Positions 43,091 to 52,700 of a stretch of 64,000 nt of DNA are shown here, in pieces (positions within the stretch are counted from its first letter, which is position 1; each line of letters starts with the position of its first letter). The DNA comes from Shewanella indica. Its GTDB lineage: Bacteria > Pseudomonadota > Gammaproteobacteria > Enterobacterales > Shewanellaceae. The DNA lies in NCBI RefSeq assembly GCF_002836975.1, contig NZ_NIJK01000026.1, forward strand, positions 1 through 64,000, given 5' to 3'. The position numbers and the translations under genes are program-made. The notes below the pieces were generated by a model, which saw only the letters and a list, made by a program, of their open reading frames with translations, was not told the DNA's origin and did not search any database.

Positions 43091-44050
43091 TCATCCTTGT
43101 TGTTTTTGTTGCAGTCTTTGCTCAATGGCATTCATCAGCATGCCGGTGATATTGACATCGAAAGCCGCTTCAATCTCTTTGATGCAAGTTGGGCTGGTAA
43201 CATTGATTTCGGTGAGCTTATCCCCGATCACATCCAGACCGACGAAGATCAGGCCGCGCTTTTTAAGCTCTGGGCCCAGGGCTCTGGCAATGGCCCAGTC
43301 ACTTTCTGACAGAGGCTGGGCAACACCGCTGCCACCGGCTGCCAGGTTACCGCGGGTTTCGCCCTTCTTGGGGATCCGCGCCAAACAGTAGGGGACAGGC
43401 TCGCCGTCGATGACCAGAATACGCTTGTCACCCTTGGTGATCTCAGGAATAAATACCTGCGCCATGGCATAGTTTTGGCCGTAGTTGGTCAGGGTTTCTA
43501 TGATGACCCCCAGGTTGGGATCGTTCTGCTTGACCCTGAATATAGATGTGCCGCCCATGCCGTCAAGCGGCTTGAGGATCACATCGCCATGCTGGGCATG
43601 GAAAGCGCGTAACCGCTGCGGATCGCTACTGACCAGTGTGGTGGGGGTGAATTGACTGAACCAGGCGGTAAACAGCTTTTCATTGGCATCACGCAGGCTC
43701 TGTGGCTTGTTGACTATCAGTACCCCGGCCTCTTCGGCGCGCTCAAGCATGTAAGTGGCGTAGATGTATTCGGTATCGAACGGTGGATCCTTACGCATCA
43801 GAATCACATCCAGCTCCTTGAGCGGCGTGTCGGTCGCTTCACCCAACTGGTACCAATCAGTGGGATCTTCCTGAACTTTGAGTGGCCGCATCTTGGCCCA
43901 GGCTTCACCCTGCAGCAGCGCCAGATCCTGCATCTCCATATAGAAGAGCTCATAGCCGCGGGACTGCGCCGCCAACAACATGGCGAAGCTGGAGTCTTTT
44001 TTGATGTTGATATCCTTGATGGGGTCCATCACTATGCCGAGCTTGATCAT
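43091..44050 (-). CDS. gshB: glutathione synthetase
   Basis: 319 residues, the normal size. ATP-grasp enzyme joining gamma-glutamylcysteine and glycine, with GDVILKPLDGMGGTSIFRV, the glycine-rich loop GETRGNLAAGGSG and the metal-binding INVTSPTCIKEIE near the end. Gene order rsmE-gshB is the common gammaproteobacterial one. Start MIKLGIVMDPI matches the family. Confidence 0.97.
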   Translation of the reverse strand: MIKLGIVMDPIKDINIKKDSSFAMLLAAQSRGYELFYMEMQDLALLQGEAWAKMRPLKVQEDPTDWYQLGEATDTPLKELDVILMRKDPPFDTEYIYATYMLERAEEAGVLIVNKPQSLRDANEKLFTAWFSQFTPTTLVSSDPQRLRAFHAQHGDVILKPLDGMGGTSIFRVKQNDPNLGVIIETLTNYGQNYAMAQVFIPEITKGDKRILVIDGEPVPYCLARIPKKGETRGNLAAGGSGVAQPLSESDWAIARALGPELKKRGLIFVGLDVIGDKLTEINVTSPTCIKEIEAAFDVNITGMLMNAIEQRLQQKQQG

Positions 44051-44093
44051 GATGCCTTTCCTTTATTCGTTACGCCCACCGGGCGGAAAATGG

Positions 44094-44825
44094 TTAACCC
44101 AGATCGCCGAATCTGAGTTGCAATGCGGTAATGGCGGTTAGCGCCGCGGTTTCGGTGCGCAGTACTCTGGGGCCGAGCAGAACTTCGGTAAATGCCTGGG
44201 TTTCTGTCATGGCAATTTCCTGCTCCGACAGGCCGCCTTCCGGACCTATCAAGAGTCGCACCTTGTTGTTTGGCAGCTCAAGGCCATTGATGCCGTGAGC
44301 GGCTCTGGGATGCAGATTGAGTTTCAATGCTGTTGTTGGCTCGGCGCACCAAGCGGCCAGCTCCATGACTGGTCTCACTTCAGGAATCCGGCTACGGCCG
44401 GATTGCTCACAGGCGCTGATAACAATTTTTTGCCACTGCTGCAGTTTCTTTTCTAACCTATCGCCGCTGAGTTTAACGCCGCAACGCTCTGAAAACAGTG
44501 GCGTGATGGTGTTAACCCCCAACTCTACCGATTTTTGCAAGGTGAAGTCCATGCGATCGCCGCGGGAGATCACTTGTCCCAGGTGCAGATCCAGAGGGGA
44601 CTCAGAGGGATTGTCCATGGCAGACAGCACGTTCACATCCACGGCCTTCTTTCCGGCGCTGACGATAGTGGCCGGATAGTCTTTACCATCGCCATTGAAC
44701 AGGCTTATCTGCTCGCCGCTGGACATCCGCAGCACTCGGCCGACATGGGCGCTGGCATCATCATCCAATGACAGGACTTGCCCCGTGGTTATTGGACCTG
44801 GGTGATAAATTCTCGGCACTCTCAT
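44094..44825 (-). CDS. rsmE: 16S rRNA (uracil-1498-N3)-methyltransferase
   Basis: 243 residues of the SPOUT family: N-terminal PUA-like RNA-binding domain ([18 protein letters not shown]) and the knotted C-terminal domain with [15 protein letters not shown] and [16 protein letters not shown], which form the SAM site. Methylates U1498 of 16S rRNA. It lies between endA and gshB, the widespread endA-rsmE-gshB order. Confidence 0.96.
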   Translation of the reverse strand: MRVPRIYHPGPITTGQVLSLDDDASAHVGRVLRMSSGEQISLFNGDGKDYPATIVSAGKKAVDVNVLSAMDNPSESPLDLHLGQVISRGDRMDFTLQKSVELGVNTITPLFSERCGVKLSGDRLEKKLQQWQKIVISACEQSGRSRIPEVRPVMELAAWCAEPTTALKLNLHPRAAHGINGLELPNNKVRLLIGPEGGLSEQEIAMTETQAFTEVLLGPRVLRTETAALTAITALQLRFGDLG

Positions 44826-44843
44826 GCTCTGTGTTCCTTAGGC

Positions 44844-45584
44844 TTAATGTGTTCTGCCACTGAAGGCACTTTGGCTGCAGGCAGCCTGCACCCATGGATT
44901 GTGATTGCCCTGAGAGGCGGCAATCGCCTGATCTCGTTGGCATTCAATAGTATCAACTGGATAGCTTTTGTCCCACGCCTTGAATAACTTTAATTGGCTG
45001 GAGGCTATTTTGAGCCCATAGGTTTGCTGCATATAAAGGTAGGTTCTGGCGATGCGCCCCCTTGCCTGCGCCGGTGGCTCTGCCTTACGGCCTTTAAAGT
45101 CGACTGTCATCTGACACTGGCCATATTGGTTTGGCTTGGCGTTCCACTGGCTGAACCTGAAGTTGGACCTATCGCCGTTGACCTCACCCACGGCGGGCAC
45201 CAGATTATGCAGGTCGGCCTCCATGCGCTTGAAGGTCTTGTCGTTACGGCTGCAGTTCTTGCGGCCGCCGTTTTGCCAGCACTGCAACTGATGGCCAAAC
45301 TCCCAGGCAGGCACTATGTGCTCCCATTCGATGCGGTTGGCACGGGTCTGTTGTTTGCGGATTTGATAGCCGCAACTTTCCAAGTCAGGCTGCCATTTCT
45401 TGCCTTCCATTTTGATGGCGCAGCCACAGTAGAAACTGACCGCCGGCAGGGTTTGGCTGTAGATAGTCCTGGCGCGTTTTTTTGCTTCGGAAAAACTGCT
45501 TGGATGGCTGGGCGAAGCCAGCACAGATGAGGCTGCCAAAAGCAGCGGCAGGGCCACAAGCGGCCGCTGAAGGAATGAAATCAC
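44844..45584 (-). CDS. endA: endonuclease I, periplasmic
   Basis: About 246 residues with a signal peptide ([22 protein letters not shown]). The His-Me-finger nuclease core is [25 protein letters not shown] (catalytic His in EHIVPA), with Cys pairs expected in EndA. Degrades DNA in the periplasm, hindering uptake of foreign DNA. I chose GTG 45584, with TAGGGA before it; ATG 45602 is an alternative adding six residues. Confidence 0.93.
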   Translation of the reverse strand: MISFLQRPLVALPLLLAASSVLASPSHPSSFSEAKKRARTIYSQTLPAVSFYCGCAIKMEGKKWQPDLESCGYQIRKQQTRANRIEWEHIVPAWEFGHQLQCWQNGGRKNCSRNDKTFKRMEADLHNLVPAVGEVNGDRSNFRFSQWNAKPNQYGQCQMTVDFKGRKAEPPAQARGRIARTYLYMQQTYGLKIASSQLKLFKAWDKSYPVDTIECQRDQAIAASQGNHNPWVQAACSQSAFSGRTH

Positions 45585-45694
45585 TCTGTTCCCTAAAATC
45601 ATAGCTAAGGATGCCGACAGCCGATACTTCAGGTGTCAGACTTGGAATTGTTGCAGCAGATAGTAAAAGAAGCCGCCAGGCTTGGCAACTTGGC

Positions 45695-46264
45695 TCAGGA
45701 TGGCTGAGGGCTTAGCAGTTGGCCGCAGCGGCGGCATTGATATTTAGCCTGACCCCGCATGACCTTGTTATGGCGGCGGATGCTTAGCTCCACCACGCCG
45801 CAGCCACACTGATAGGGTAGGGTTCTGGGTTTGACCGAACTGATATCCATTGAGTGAGTGGTACGCGGTGCCAGACCGTAGATCCGTCGCATCAAGCTCT
45901 GCCACTCCTTACCATGAGGTCGGGTTTTGCCATGCAGTTGGAAGCAGAGCAGGTGACAGATCTCGTGTGGAACCACCTCATGGGTGAAGGTGTGCAGGTT
46001 TTGCTCCAGCAGTACTGGATTGAAACGCAAGCGGTTCTCGGTTGGATGAGCGGTACCGGCGCTGCGGCCTCGCAGGGCAAAGCTGACCGAGGGGCGCTTT
46101 AGTGCATGCCCCAGCGCGGCCTCCGCCTTGAGATAGCAAAGCTCTATTGCATCGAGCACTGCCTGCTGCGCTTCACTAGCGGCAGCTTCAGGCTGCGGTT
46201 TAGACGCTTGATGGTATTCAACTGTGCTGGCGCTTTTAAGGGATCTGAACAACTGACTCAGCAT
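45695..46264 (-). CDS. sprT: SprT family zinc metalloprotease-like protein
   Basis: About 189 residues. The SprT core carries HEICHLLCF (in VVPHEICHLLC, HExxH) with a third His (PHGKEW), then a zinc-ribbon tail with CGCG and CRRCG. SprT-like proteins are relatives of eukaryotic Spartan. ATG 46264 is chosen; the extended frame adds eleven residues. Upstream of endA on the same strand, common in the endA-rsmE-gshB neighbourhood. Confidence 0.9.
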   Translation of the reverse strand: MLSQLFRSLKSASTVEYHQASKPQPEAAASEAQQAVLDAIELCYLKAEAALGHALKRPSVSFALRGRSAGTAHPTENRLRFNPVLLEQNLHTFTHEVVPHEICHLLCFQLHGKTRPHGKEWQSLMRRIYGLAPRTTHSMDISSVKPRTLPYQCGCGVVELSIRRHNKVMRGQAKYQCRRCGQLLSPQPS

Positions 46265-46335
46265 GAGAAAACTCGAATTGGCATGAATTGGTGGCAAATA
46301 AGCAGAGGCGCAACCGCGCCTCTATGAGTAAGGAA

Positions 46336-47484
46336 TTATAGGCTTTTGGCAGCCGCTGTCAGCATGGCTTTGACCTGCTCGACAATTGCCGTTTCGGTAT
46401 CGGCTTCAAAACCGGCAATTCTCGGGGTGTGAATATGCCCGGTGGGAATGCGGCTGCCGAGTTGGTTCTGCAACAGGATAGCCCGGTAGGAGATTTCGTT
46501 GGACAGGTAACCGCCGCCAGAGCCCTCCACCGAAATGCTGTTTTGCAGTTCGCTCAGGCTACTTGCCTGAAACTCGCCCCGGGAAATAGTGCTGACGCTA
46601 TGGTTGTCGTTGACCTTCCAGCGGCCATTTACACTTTGCATGGCCGCTACCGGCAGGGAGAACTCGACAAACTCAGGGCCATTGAGGGTATCGTTATCCA
46701 GCTTGGGGGGCAGAGGGCGCTGTATACTGGCGCCGGTGAAAATATTGCGGTTGTCCGGGGCTTCGGCGCTGCGGTTGCGGCCCGGGAAGCGCTCCAGATC
46801 GAAGTCGCTGCGCCCCATACTGACAGTGACCACCATGTCGACACTCTTGTCGCGATAAACCGGGGTCAACAGCGACTCTATGATGCCCTCATCAAAGTCG
46901 GCGAAACGCACCGGGATCATCACTGTCTCTATCTGCGCCTGACGGCCGTTAACCGAAAAGCGGTAACCATCCAATGCCAAAGCGACCAGACCTGAAGGGT
47001 TGCTCTGCTCTATATTGCGGTCGAGAAAGAAGGGGTCGAATCCGGTCAGCAGTATCTTGATGCTGACATCATCCTTAAAGTCGATATCGCTGAAACCTCG
47101 GGATGACTTTTCCACCGCCTTGGTGAGTATCTGCCGTTGCCAGGAGGCGATATTGAACTTGGGCGATTGTTTGTCCAGCTCTGCGCGCATCTGCAACCGG
47201 CTCCAATAAAGGGAGCGATCGTCGCTGTGACCTGACTGCACATCTCTGACTGCCTGTTGCCACAGGCGTTGCCCCTGGTGCGCCACCATCTGGGTAACCT
47301 TGAGCTCATCGGTATGTTGGCGGTATTTGGTTACCAAATCATCAGTCAATGCCTGATAGCGCTGGACCACTTGAGGCATTTTTTCGTTGGCGGCAGGCAG
47401 GCGATCCTCTTCGACACCGGCCTGAGCCGACAGAGAAACCAGAGTACCCGACAGCAGGGCTATGGCCAGGCTGGGCTTAAACAT
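46336..47484 (-). CDS. exported pyroglutamyl-peptidase-like (C15) protein with Cys-to-Ser change
   Basis: 382 residues: signal peptide (MFKPSLAIALLSGTLVSLSAQA), a ~115-residue helical region, then a C15 domain from residue ~141. The domain keeps KILLTGFDPF (143-152), the NPS motif (162-164), the active-site Glu (E231 in DLERF) and the His (H352 in GHIHTP). At the nucleophile, where C15 enzymes read FVCNH, this reads YLSNE, giving Ser328. Known C15 enzymes are cytoplasmic, ~215 residues. So it is a periplasmic relative, either a serine-type enzyme or a non-enzymatic binder. No other gene shares its strand nearby except sprT downstream. Confidence 0.83.
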   Translation of the reverse strand: MFKPSLAIALLSGTLVSLSAQAGVEEDRLPAANEKMPQVVQRYQALTDDLVTKYRQHTDELKVTQMVAHQGQRLWQQAVRDVQSGHSDDRSLYWSRLQMRAELDKQSPKFNIASWQRQILTKAVEKSSRGFSDIDFKDDVSIKILLTGFDPFFLDRNIEQSNPSGLVALALDGYRFSVNGRQAQIETVMIPVRFADFDEGIIESLLTPVYRDKSVDMVVTVSMGRSDFDLERFPGRNRSAEAPDNRNIFTGASIQRPLPPKLDNDTLNGPEFVEFSLPVAAMQSVNGRWKVNDNHSVSTISRGEFQASSLSELQNSISVEGSGGGYLSNEISYRAILLQNQLGSRIPTGHIHTPRIAGFEADTETAIVEQVKAMLTAAAKSL

Positions 47485-47750
47485 GGCAGTTCCTTTCGCT
47501 TATAGAGTTGTAAAGTTAGGGACGGTGCGAATAAGTCCTCGTGGCCTTCTCTTTTGTGAGTGGCTTGCACAGTCATTGACTCTCTGCGTTATCCGACCTT
47601 CTTCAAGTATGCAACACTCGCCAGCAACTGGAAAGCTATCTGTTGCCTTGCCTGATTGTTGCCACAATTGAGCAGGGCTTTGCCTGACATTTATTCACCC
47701 CAGGGCTGTATGCTCGTTGCTTTGACTGCCGGGATTAAAAGGGGAATAAG

Positions 47751-48620
47751 ATGAATAAAGGTTTGCACAGAAGGCGCCTGAGTAAGCGTTTGCTGCTGCC
47801 CATGTTGCTGTGTTTATTGGCTCAACAAACGCAGGCTGTGGCAGCGGCGCAGACCAAGGTCAGTGAAGTCGGCTCTGAGGTCACGGCCGAGGGGTGGCAA
47901 GAGGTACGCCGCTGGGACAAGCTGTTCGAATCCGCAGGTGTTAAAGGCTGTTTGCTGCTTTGGGATCAAAAGCGTTCTTTGGGGCTCTCCAACAATCTAA
48001 GTCGCGCCGCCGAAGGTTTTATTCCGGCTTCTACCTTTAAGATCCCCTCCAGCCTTATTGCGTTGCAAACCGGGGCAGTGCGCGATGAAACCAGTCGTTT
48101 TAGCTGGGACGGAAAGGTTCGTGAAATTGCTGCCTGGAACCGGGACCAGAGTTTTCGCACCGCAATGAAATATTCTGTGGTGCCTGTGTATCAGCAGTTG
48201 GCAAGGGAGATAGGCCCCAAAGTGATGGCAGCTATGGTGCGGCAGTTGCAATATGGCAATCAGGATATCGGCGGTCAAGCGGACAGTTTCTGGCTCGACG
48301 GCCAACTTAGGATAACGGCGTTTCAACAGCTGGATTTTCTGCAGCAACTGCATGACAACAAGTTGCCTGTGTCCGAGCGCAGCCAGCGAATTGTCAAACA
48401 GATGATGCTGACCGAAGCGAGTACTGACTATATCATTCGTGCCAAGACAGGCTATGGTGTACGGCATACGCCGGCCATAGGTTGGTGGGTCGGTTGGTTG
48501 GAGTTGGACGACAACACTGTCTATTTCGCCATTAACCTGGATCTGGCCTCAGCCGGCCAGTTACCGTTGCGCCAACAACTGGTGAAACAGGTGCTCAAGC
48601 AGGAACAGCTACTGCCTTGA
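47751..48620 (+). CDS. class D beta-lactamase, OXA-55-like
   Basis: 289 residues with a signal peptide. All class D motifs are present: S94-T-F-K97 (active-site Ser and carbamylated Lys), S142-V-V144, Y168-G-N170, W181 and K232-T-G234. Hydrolyses beta-lactams in the periplasm. It closely resembles the chromosomal OXA-55 group of Shewanella algae, some of which hydrolyse carbapenems weakly; I cannot assign an allele number. No insertion sequence or integron adjoins it, so it is probably native. AGGGGAATAAG lies before ATG 47751. Confidence 0.93.
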   Translation: MNKGLHRRRLSKRLLLPMLLCLLAQQTQAVAAAQTKVSEVGSEVTAEGWQEVRRWDKLFESAGVKGCLLLWDQKRSLGLSNNLSRAAEGFIPASTFKIPSSLIALQTGAVRDETSRFSWDGKVREIAAWNRDQSFRTAMKYSVVPVYQQLAREIGPKVMAAMVRQLQYGNQDIGGQADSFWLDGQLRITAFQQLDFLQQLHDNKLPVSERSQRIVKQMMLTEASTDYIIRAKTGYGVRHTPAIGWWVGWLELDDNTVYFAINLDLASAGQLPLRQQLVKQVLKQEQLLP

Positions 48621-48724
48621 GTATGGCTGGCACGGAATATAGAGAGCCAAAAAATAAGTCACAGAAGGCCGACTTGTGTGCTGTGCTATTGATTCCTCAG
48701 CCTACTTTCATCTGCAAAGATTGG

Positions 48725-49636
48725 CTACATCATTAAAGATTGCAATGACTCCTGACTGTTGAAGCGTTTGGTGAAAAAGTCCAGAAACACACTGATATTG
48801 GTCGCCAGTTGCCGACGGGAGGAATAGACGCCATAGACCTTAAAGGGCTCTATGGGCCATTCCTGCAGCAGCGGCACCAGGGCGCCACTGGCCAGTTCGT
48901 TCTTGCATACCGAATGGGACAACATGGCGATGCCAAAATCATCCAGCGCCAGTTGCTTGACCATGATGGCACTGTTTACCCGAGTGCGGCGCCTGAAGCT
49001 GGCCATGGTTTTGCGGCTACCCTTTCCCAGCGGCCAAATGGGGGCCGAACGGGAGGTACCCAGCAAGATACCATCGTGGCGGGCCAGATCTCTCGGGGTT
49101 GCCGGCGTTCCTTTGGACTTGAGATAGCCAGGGCCTGCCACCAGAATCGGCTGACGTTCAAACAGGAGCCGGGCGACAAGATCCGAAGGCTGCAGCGGGC
49201 CATACTTGATGGCGATATCATAGCCTTCGCCTACCAAGCCCACATCGGCATCGGTAAACTGTACATCCAGTTCGACCCCCGGATAGAGACGCATAAAGCC
49301 GCTGCAGAGATTGGCGATTAACTCTTGGCTGAATGAAACCGGGATCGCAATCCGCAATGAACCGGAAACATCGTTATGGGTATTCTCGATTGTGGCTTTT
49401 GCCGCTTCCACTTCGTTGCAGATGCTGTCACAGTGTTGATAAAAGAGCGCGCCCACCTGAGTGAGGCTTATTGAGCGGGTATTTCGTTGCAGCAGACGTA
49501 CCCCAAGCTGTTGTTCCAGTTGGGCGATTTTTCGGCTAATGGTAGACTTTGGCAGGCCGGTTTCACGGGCCGCCTGAGAGAAGCCTTCTGCTCTGACCAC
49601 TGCTGCAAATAGGAGCATCCCATTCAAATCTGGCAT
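48725..49636 (-). CDS. LysR-family transcriptional regulator
   Basis: 303 residues: N-terminal winged helix (LLFAAVVRAEGFSQAARETGLPKSTISRKIAQLEQQLGVRLLQRNTR split by the wing) and a C-terminal effector domain typical of the AaeR/CrgA-like group. It is divergent from the large carboxylase gene, with 121 bp between starts, the standard arrangement for a LysR regulator and its target. Its effector is not evident. Confidence 0.92.
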   Translation of the reverse strand: MPDLNGMLLFAAVVRAEGFSQAARETGLPKSTISRKIAQLEQQLGVRLLQRNTRSISLTQVGALFYQHCDSICNEVEAAKATIENTHNDVSGSLRIAIPVSFSQELIANLCSGFMRLYPGVELDVQFTDADVGLVGEGYDIAIKYGPLQPSDLVARLLFERQPILVAGPGYLKSKGTPATPRDLARHDGILLGTSRSAPIWPLGKGSRKTMASFRRRTRVNSAIMVKQLALDDFGIAMLSHSVCKNELASGALVPLLQEWPIEPFKVYGVYSSRRQLATNISVFLDFFTKRFNSQESLQSLMM

Positions 49637-49757
49637 GTTTTTATTACTGTCTCAAAAATGGAACATAGCGTCTAAGGCAGTTTAATGGCATTTGACGGGA
49701 TAACAAAGGTATATTTACTGGCTAAAAAATTTCAGAGGCTTAGCAGAGGATCGATAG

Positions 49758-52700
49758 ATGACCAGCAAGAAGCAGCCCGCAAACACGACTCAAGCCCAGA
49801 CTCCGGATCCCCTGTTTTTGCAGGCGGAGCATTTGGCTAAAGATTTTTCGCTGTTCCCAGAGCACAGCAAACAGAGCCTTTCAGAAGAGATAAAGGGTCT
49901 GTTGGATGACGATGCCATCCAGAGTAACTTAAAGTCATTGGCGCAGTTGGATGTGGATGGCTATGTTGCCAAAGTTATCCAGCCTACCCAGGACAAGAAC
50001 CGCCCAGGTGCCAAAAGGATCATTGCCGATCTGAAAGGCAAGATGATCGCCGAGAGCCACAACGGCCCATTCTACAGCGCCGAAATAGAGTTGAACTTTG
50101 GTGGTCGTAACCGCCGCATCGGTTTTATTGCCCAGGAACGCACCACGGCCAACGGTGCCTGGATGCCGGAGCACCACCTGCAGGCCTGTGAGGCGATTCG
50201 CCATTTTGCCGAATTGTCCATGCCCATCGTTTACTTGATTGATACCCCCGGAGCCGATGCCGGTGAAGTGGCCAACAGCCACAACCAGGCGCATTCTATT
50301 TCTAAGGCGATTGCCGAGAGTGCCAACGTCGATGTGCCGACTCTGGGTATAGTGATTGGTGCTGGCTACTCGGGCGGGGCTATTCCACTGGCGGCGGCCA
50401 ATATACTGTTGTCGCTGCGTGATGGTATTTTCAACACCATTCAGCCTCAGGGCCTGCAGAGCATTGCTCGCAAGTACAACCTTTCATGGCAGGAGTGTGC
50501 CAAGTCTGTGGGCGTGTCCCCGGAAGAGCTTTACACTTCAGGTTGTATCGATGGCATTGTGGATTTCTCTCCTTATGATCGCGATGAGCGTCAGCACAAT
50601 CTGCGCCGCGCCATCATCAGCGCCATCGAAGCCATTGAGCGCGCTGCGGTGCAGTTTGTAAAAGAATCCGATGACCTGCGCGAACATTATGATCGCAGCC
50701 TCAAGCGTTTCCTCGAGCCTTCCAAGAGCCTCAAGGCGTTGGAGTCCAACGCGGAAATGTCGGTTGCTATCAGCCCGACCATGCACCTTAACCTGTTCGG
50801 CAGCGCCTACCGTTATTTGCGTTATTTGACCCTGCGTAGCCGTATTCACTCCATCTCAATGGATCAGTATGGTCGCCTGTCCAAGGTGAGTGTGCCGGAA
50901 GGGGATCTGTTGGCCCGGATCCAGAAAGAGCAGGAGAAGGTGTTCCAGGCTTGGCTGTCCAGTCCGGATAAACTGGTTTACGACGAAGAACTCAACAAAC
51001 TGTGGAGTAACTTCATCTCCAAGCGTGATGATGTTTCCACCGAGCGCAACATGCTGACCCGTCTGATCCTGGGTGAGCCGAAAGAGAACTACAAGAAGGC
51101 CCGTAAGGCGCTGTTGTTCAACATTGGTTGGTCTTTGTATCACCGCTGGAAGAGTAATGCCGCCAACAACTTCAAGGGGCTTATCCACTATCTGGAAACT
51201 CTGCCGGCAGAAGTGACCCAGGCGCCTTGGCCTGAACTGAACCAACTGACAGTATTGGATGTCGTGGTCAATGAAGAACTGCGTGAAGACTTCATTTGGC
51301 AGTGTTACAACATCCTGATCTTTAACGCGCTGTACGACAATGTCGTGGGTAACCTGGCCTCTATCGCCAAGGAAGCCATGATGGCCAAGAGCCTGTCGCG
51401 TCAGTCTGTTGATGGCTTGCTGCACAAGTCTATCGACCGGGCGATTTCCACTCAGGATACCGCCAACGACAAGAGCAAGTTCTACAAGTGGCTGAAGTAC
51501 TTCATGTCACAGTCCAACCGCGCTGAACTGCTGACCAAGACTGAGCAGTGGAAGAGTGTGGGTTTCCCACAACTGAACGATTCGCTGTTTGTTATCCTGA
51601 CTTACTTCTTCGAACGTCTGTTGCCGGAATACTTCGACAGTGAAGAGGATAAGGGCAAGTACACAGGTGCCATCAACCCGGTGCGTATCGGTCGTCGTAA
51701 GGACTTCTGGAACCGTTTGACCATGGGTTACCAGGATCTGCTGATCCAGAAGGTGCTGCGTGACGAGAAGAAAGCCGGCAATATGACCTGGGAAAATATC
51801 ATCGCCAAGTTCTTCAAGAACTTCGATGAGCTCAACGGCGACAAGATGTCGGCCAACCTGCTCAACTTCCCAGGTTTCCGTCTCTCTATTGAAGATGCAC
51901 TCGACAAGGGCATTCGCCCCTGCGGTTTGATCACGGGTCTGGCAGACTTTGAACATGGCGGTAAGGCGCTGCGTGTCGGGGTTGCCGTATCCAACACCGC
52001 CTTCCAGGCCGGTGCTTTCGATATGGCCAGTGCCGAGAAGTTCTCTGCGCTGCTTATTGAGTGTGCCAAGCGCAGGTTGCCGGTGATCTGCTTTATCAGC
52101 TCCGGCGGTATGCAGACCAAAGAGGGGGCTGCTGCGCTGTTCTCCATGGCCGTGGTGAACGATCGTATTACCCGTTTCGTGCGTGACAACGAACTGCCTG
52201 TGTTGATGTTCGGTTTTGGTGACTGTACCGGTGGAGCTCAGGCATCCTTCGTGACTCACCCTCTGGTGCAGACTTATTATCTGTCCGGTACCAATATGCC
52301 GTTTGCCGGTCAGATGGTGGTACCTGCTTATCTGCCATCCACTTCGACTCTGTCCAACTACCTGTCCAAGGTACCCGGAGCGATGAATGGCCTGGTCAAC
52401 AATCCATTCAGCAGTCAGCTCGATGAACAGCTCAAGAGCATAGATCCTCTAATGCCTATGCCTAACGCTGAGATAAGTGATGTGTTGACCAATGCTCTGT
52501 CGACTCTGGTGGTTGAAGTTGAAGAGGTCAGCGAAGAGATAGTTCAGGACGATCCTCGTGCCCTGATGAAGCCTATCGACAAGGTGCTGGTACATGCCCG
52601 AGGCTGTACTGCGGTGAAACTGATCCGCAAGGCTCACGACAATGGCATTAATGTGGTACTGGTGGCGTCCGATCCTGATATGACTTCGGTTCCTGCCGAC

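Noticed and set aside
43084-43091. Pho box upstream of phoA
   Set aside because: There are only 7 bp between gshB and phoA, and no PhoB-type repeat was found in the end of gshB.
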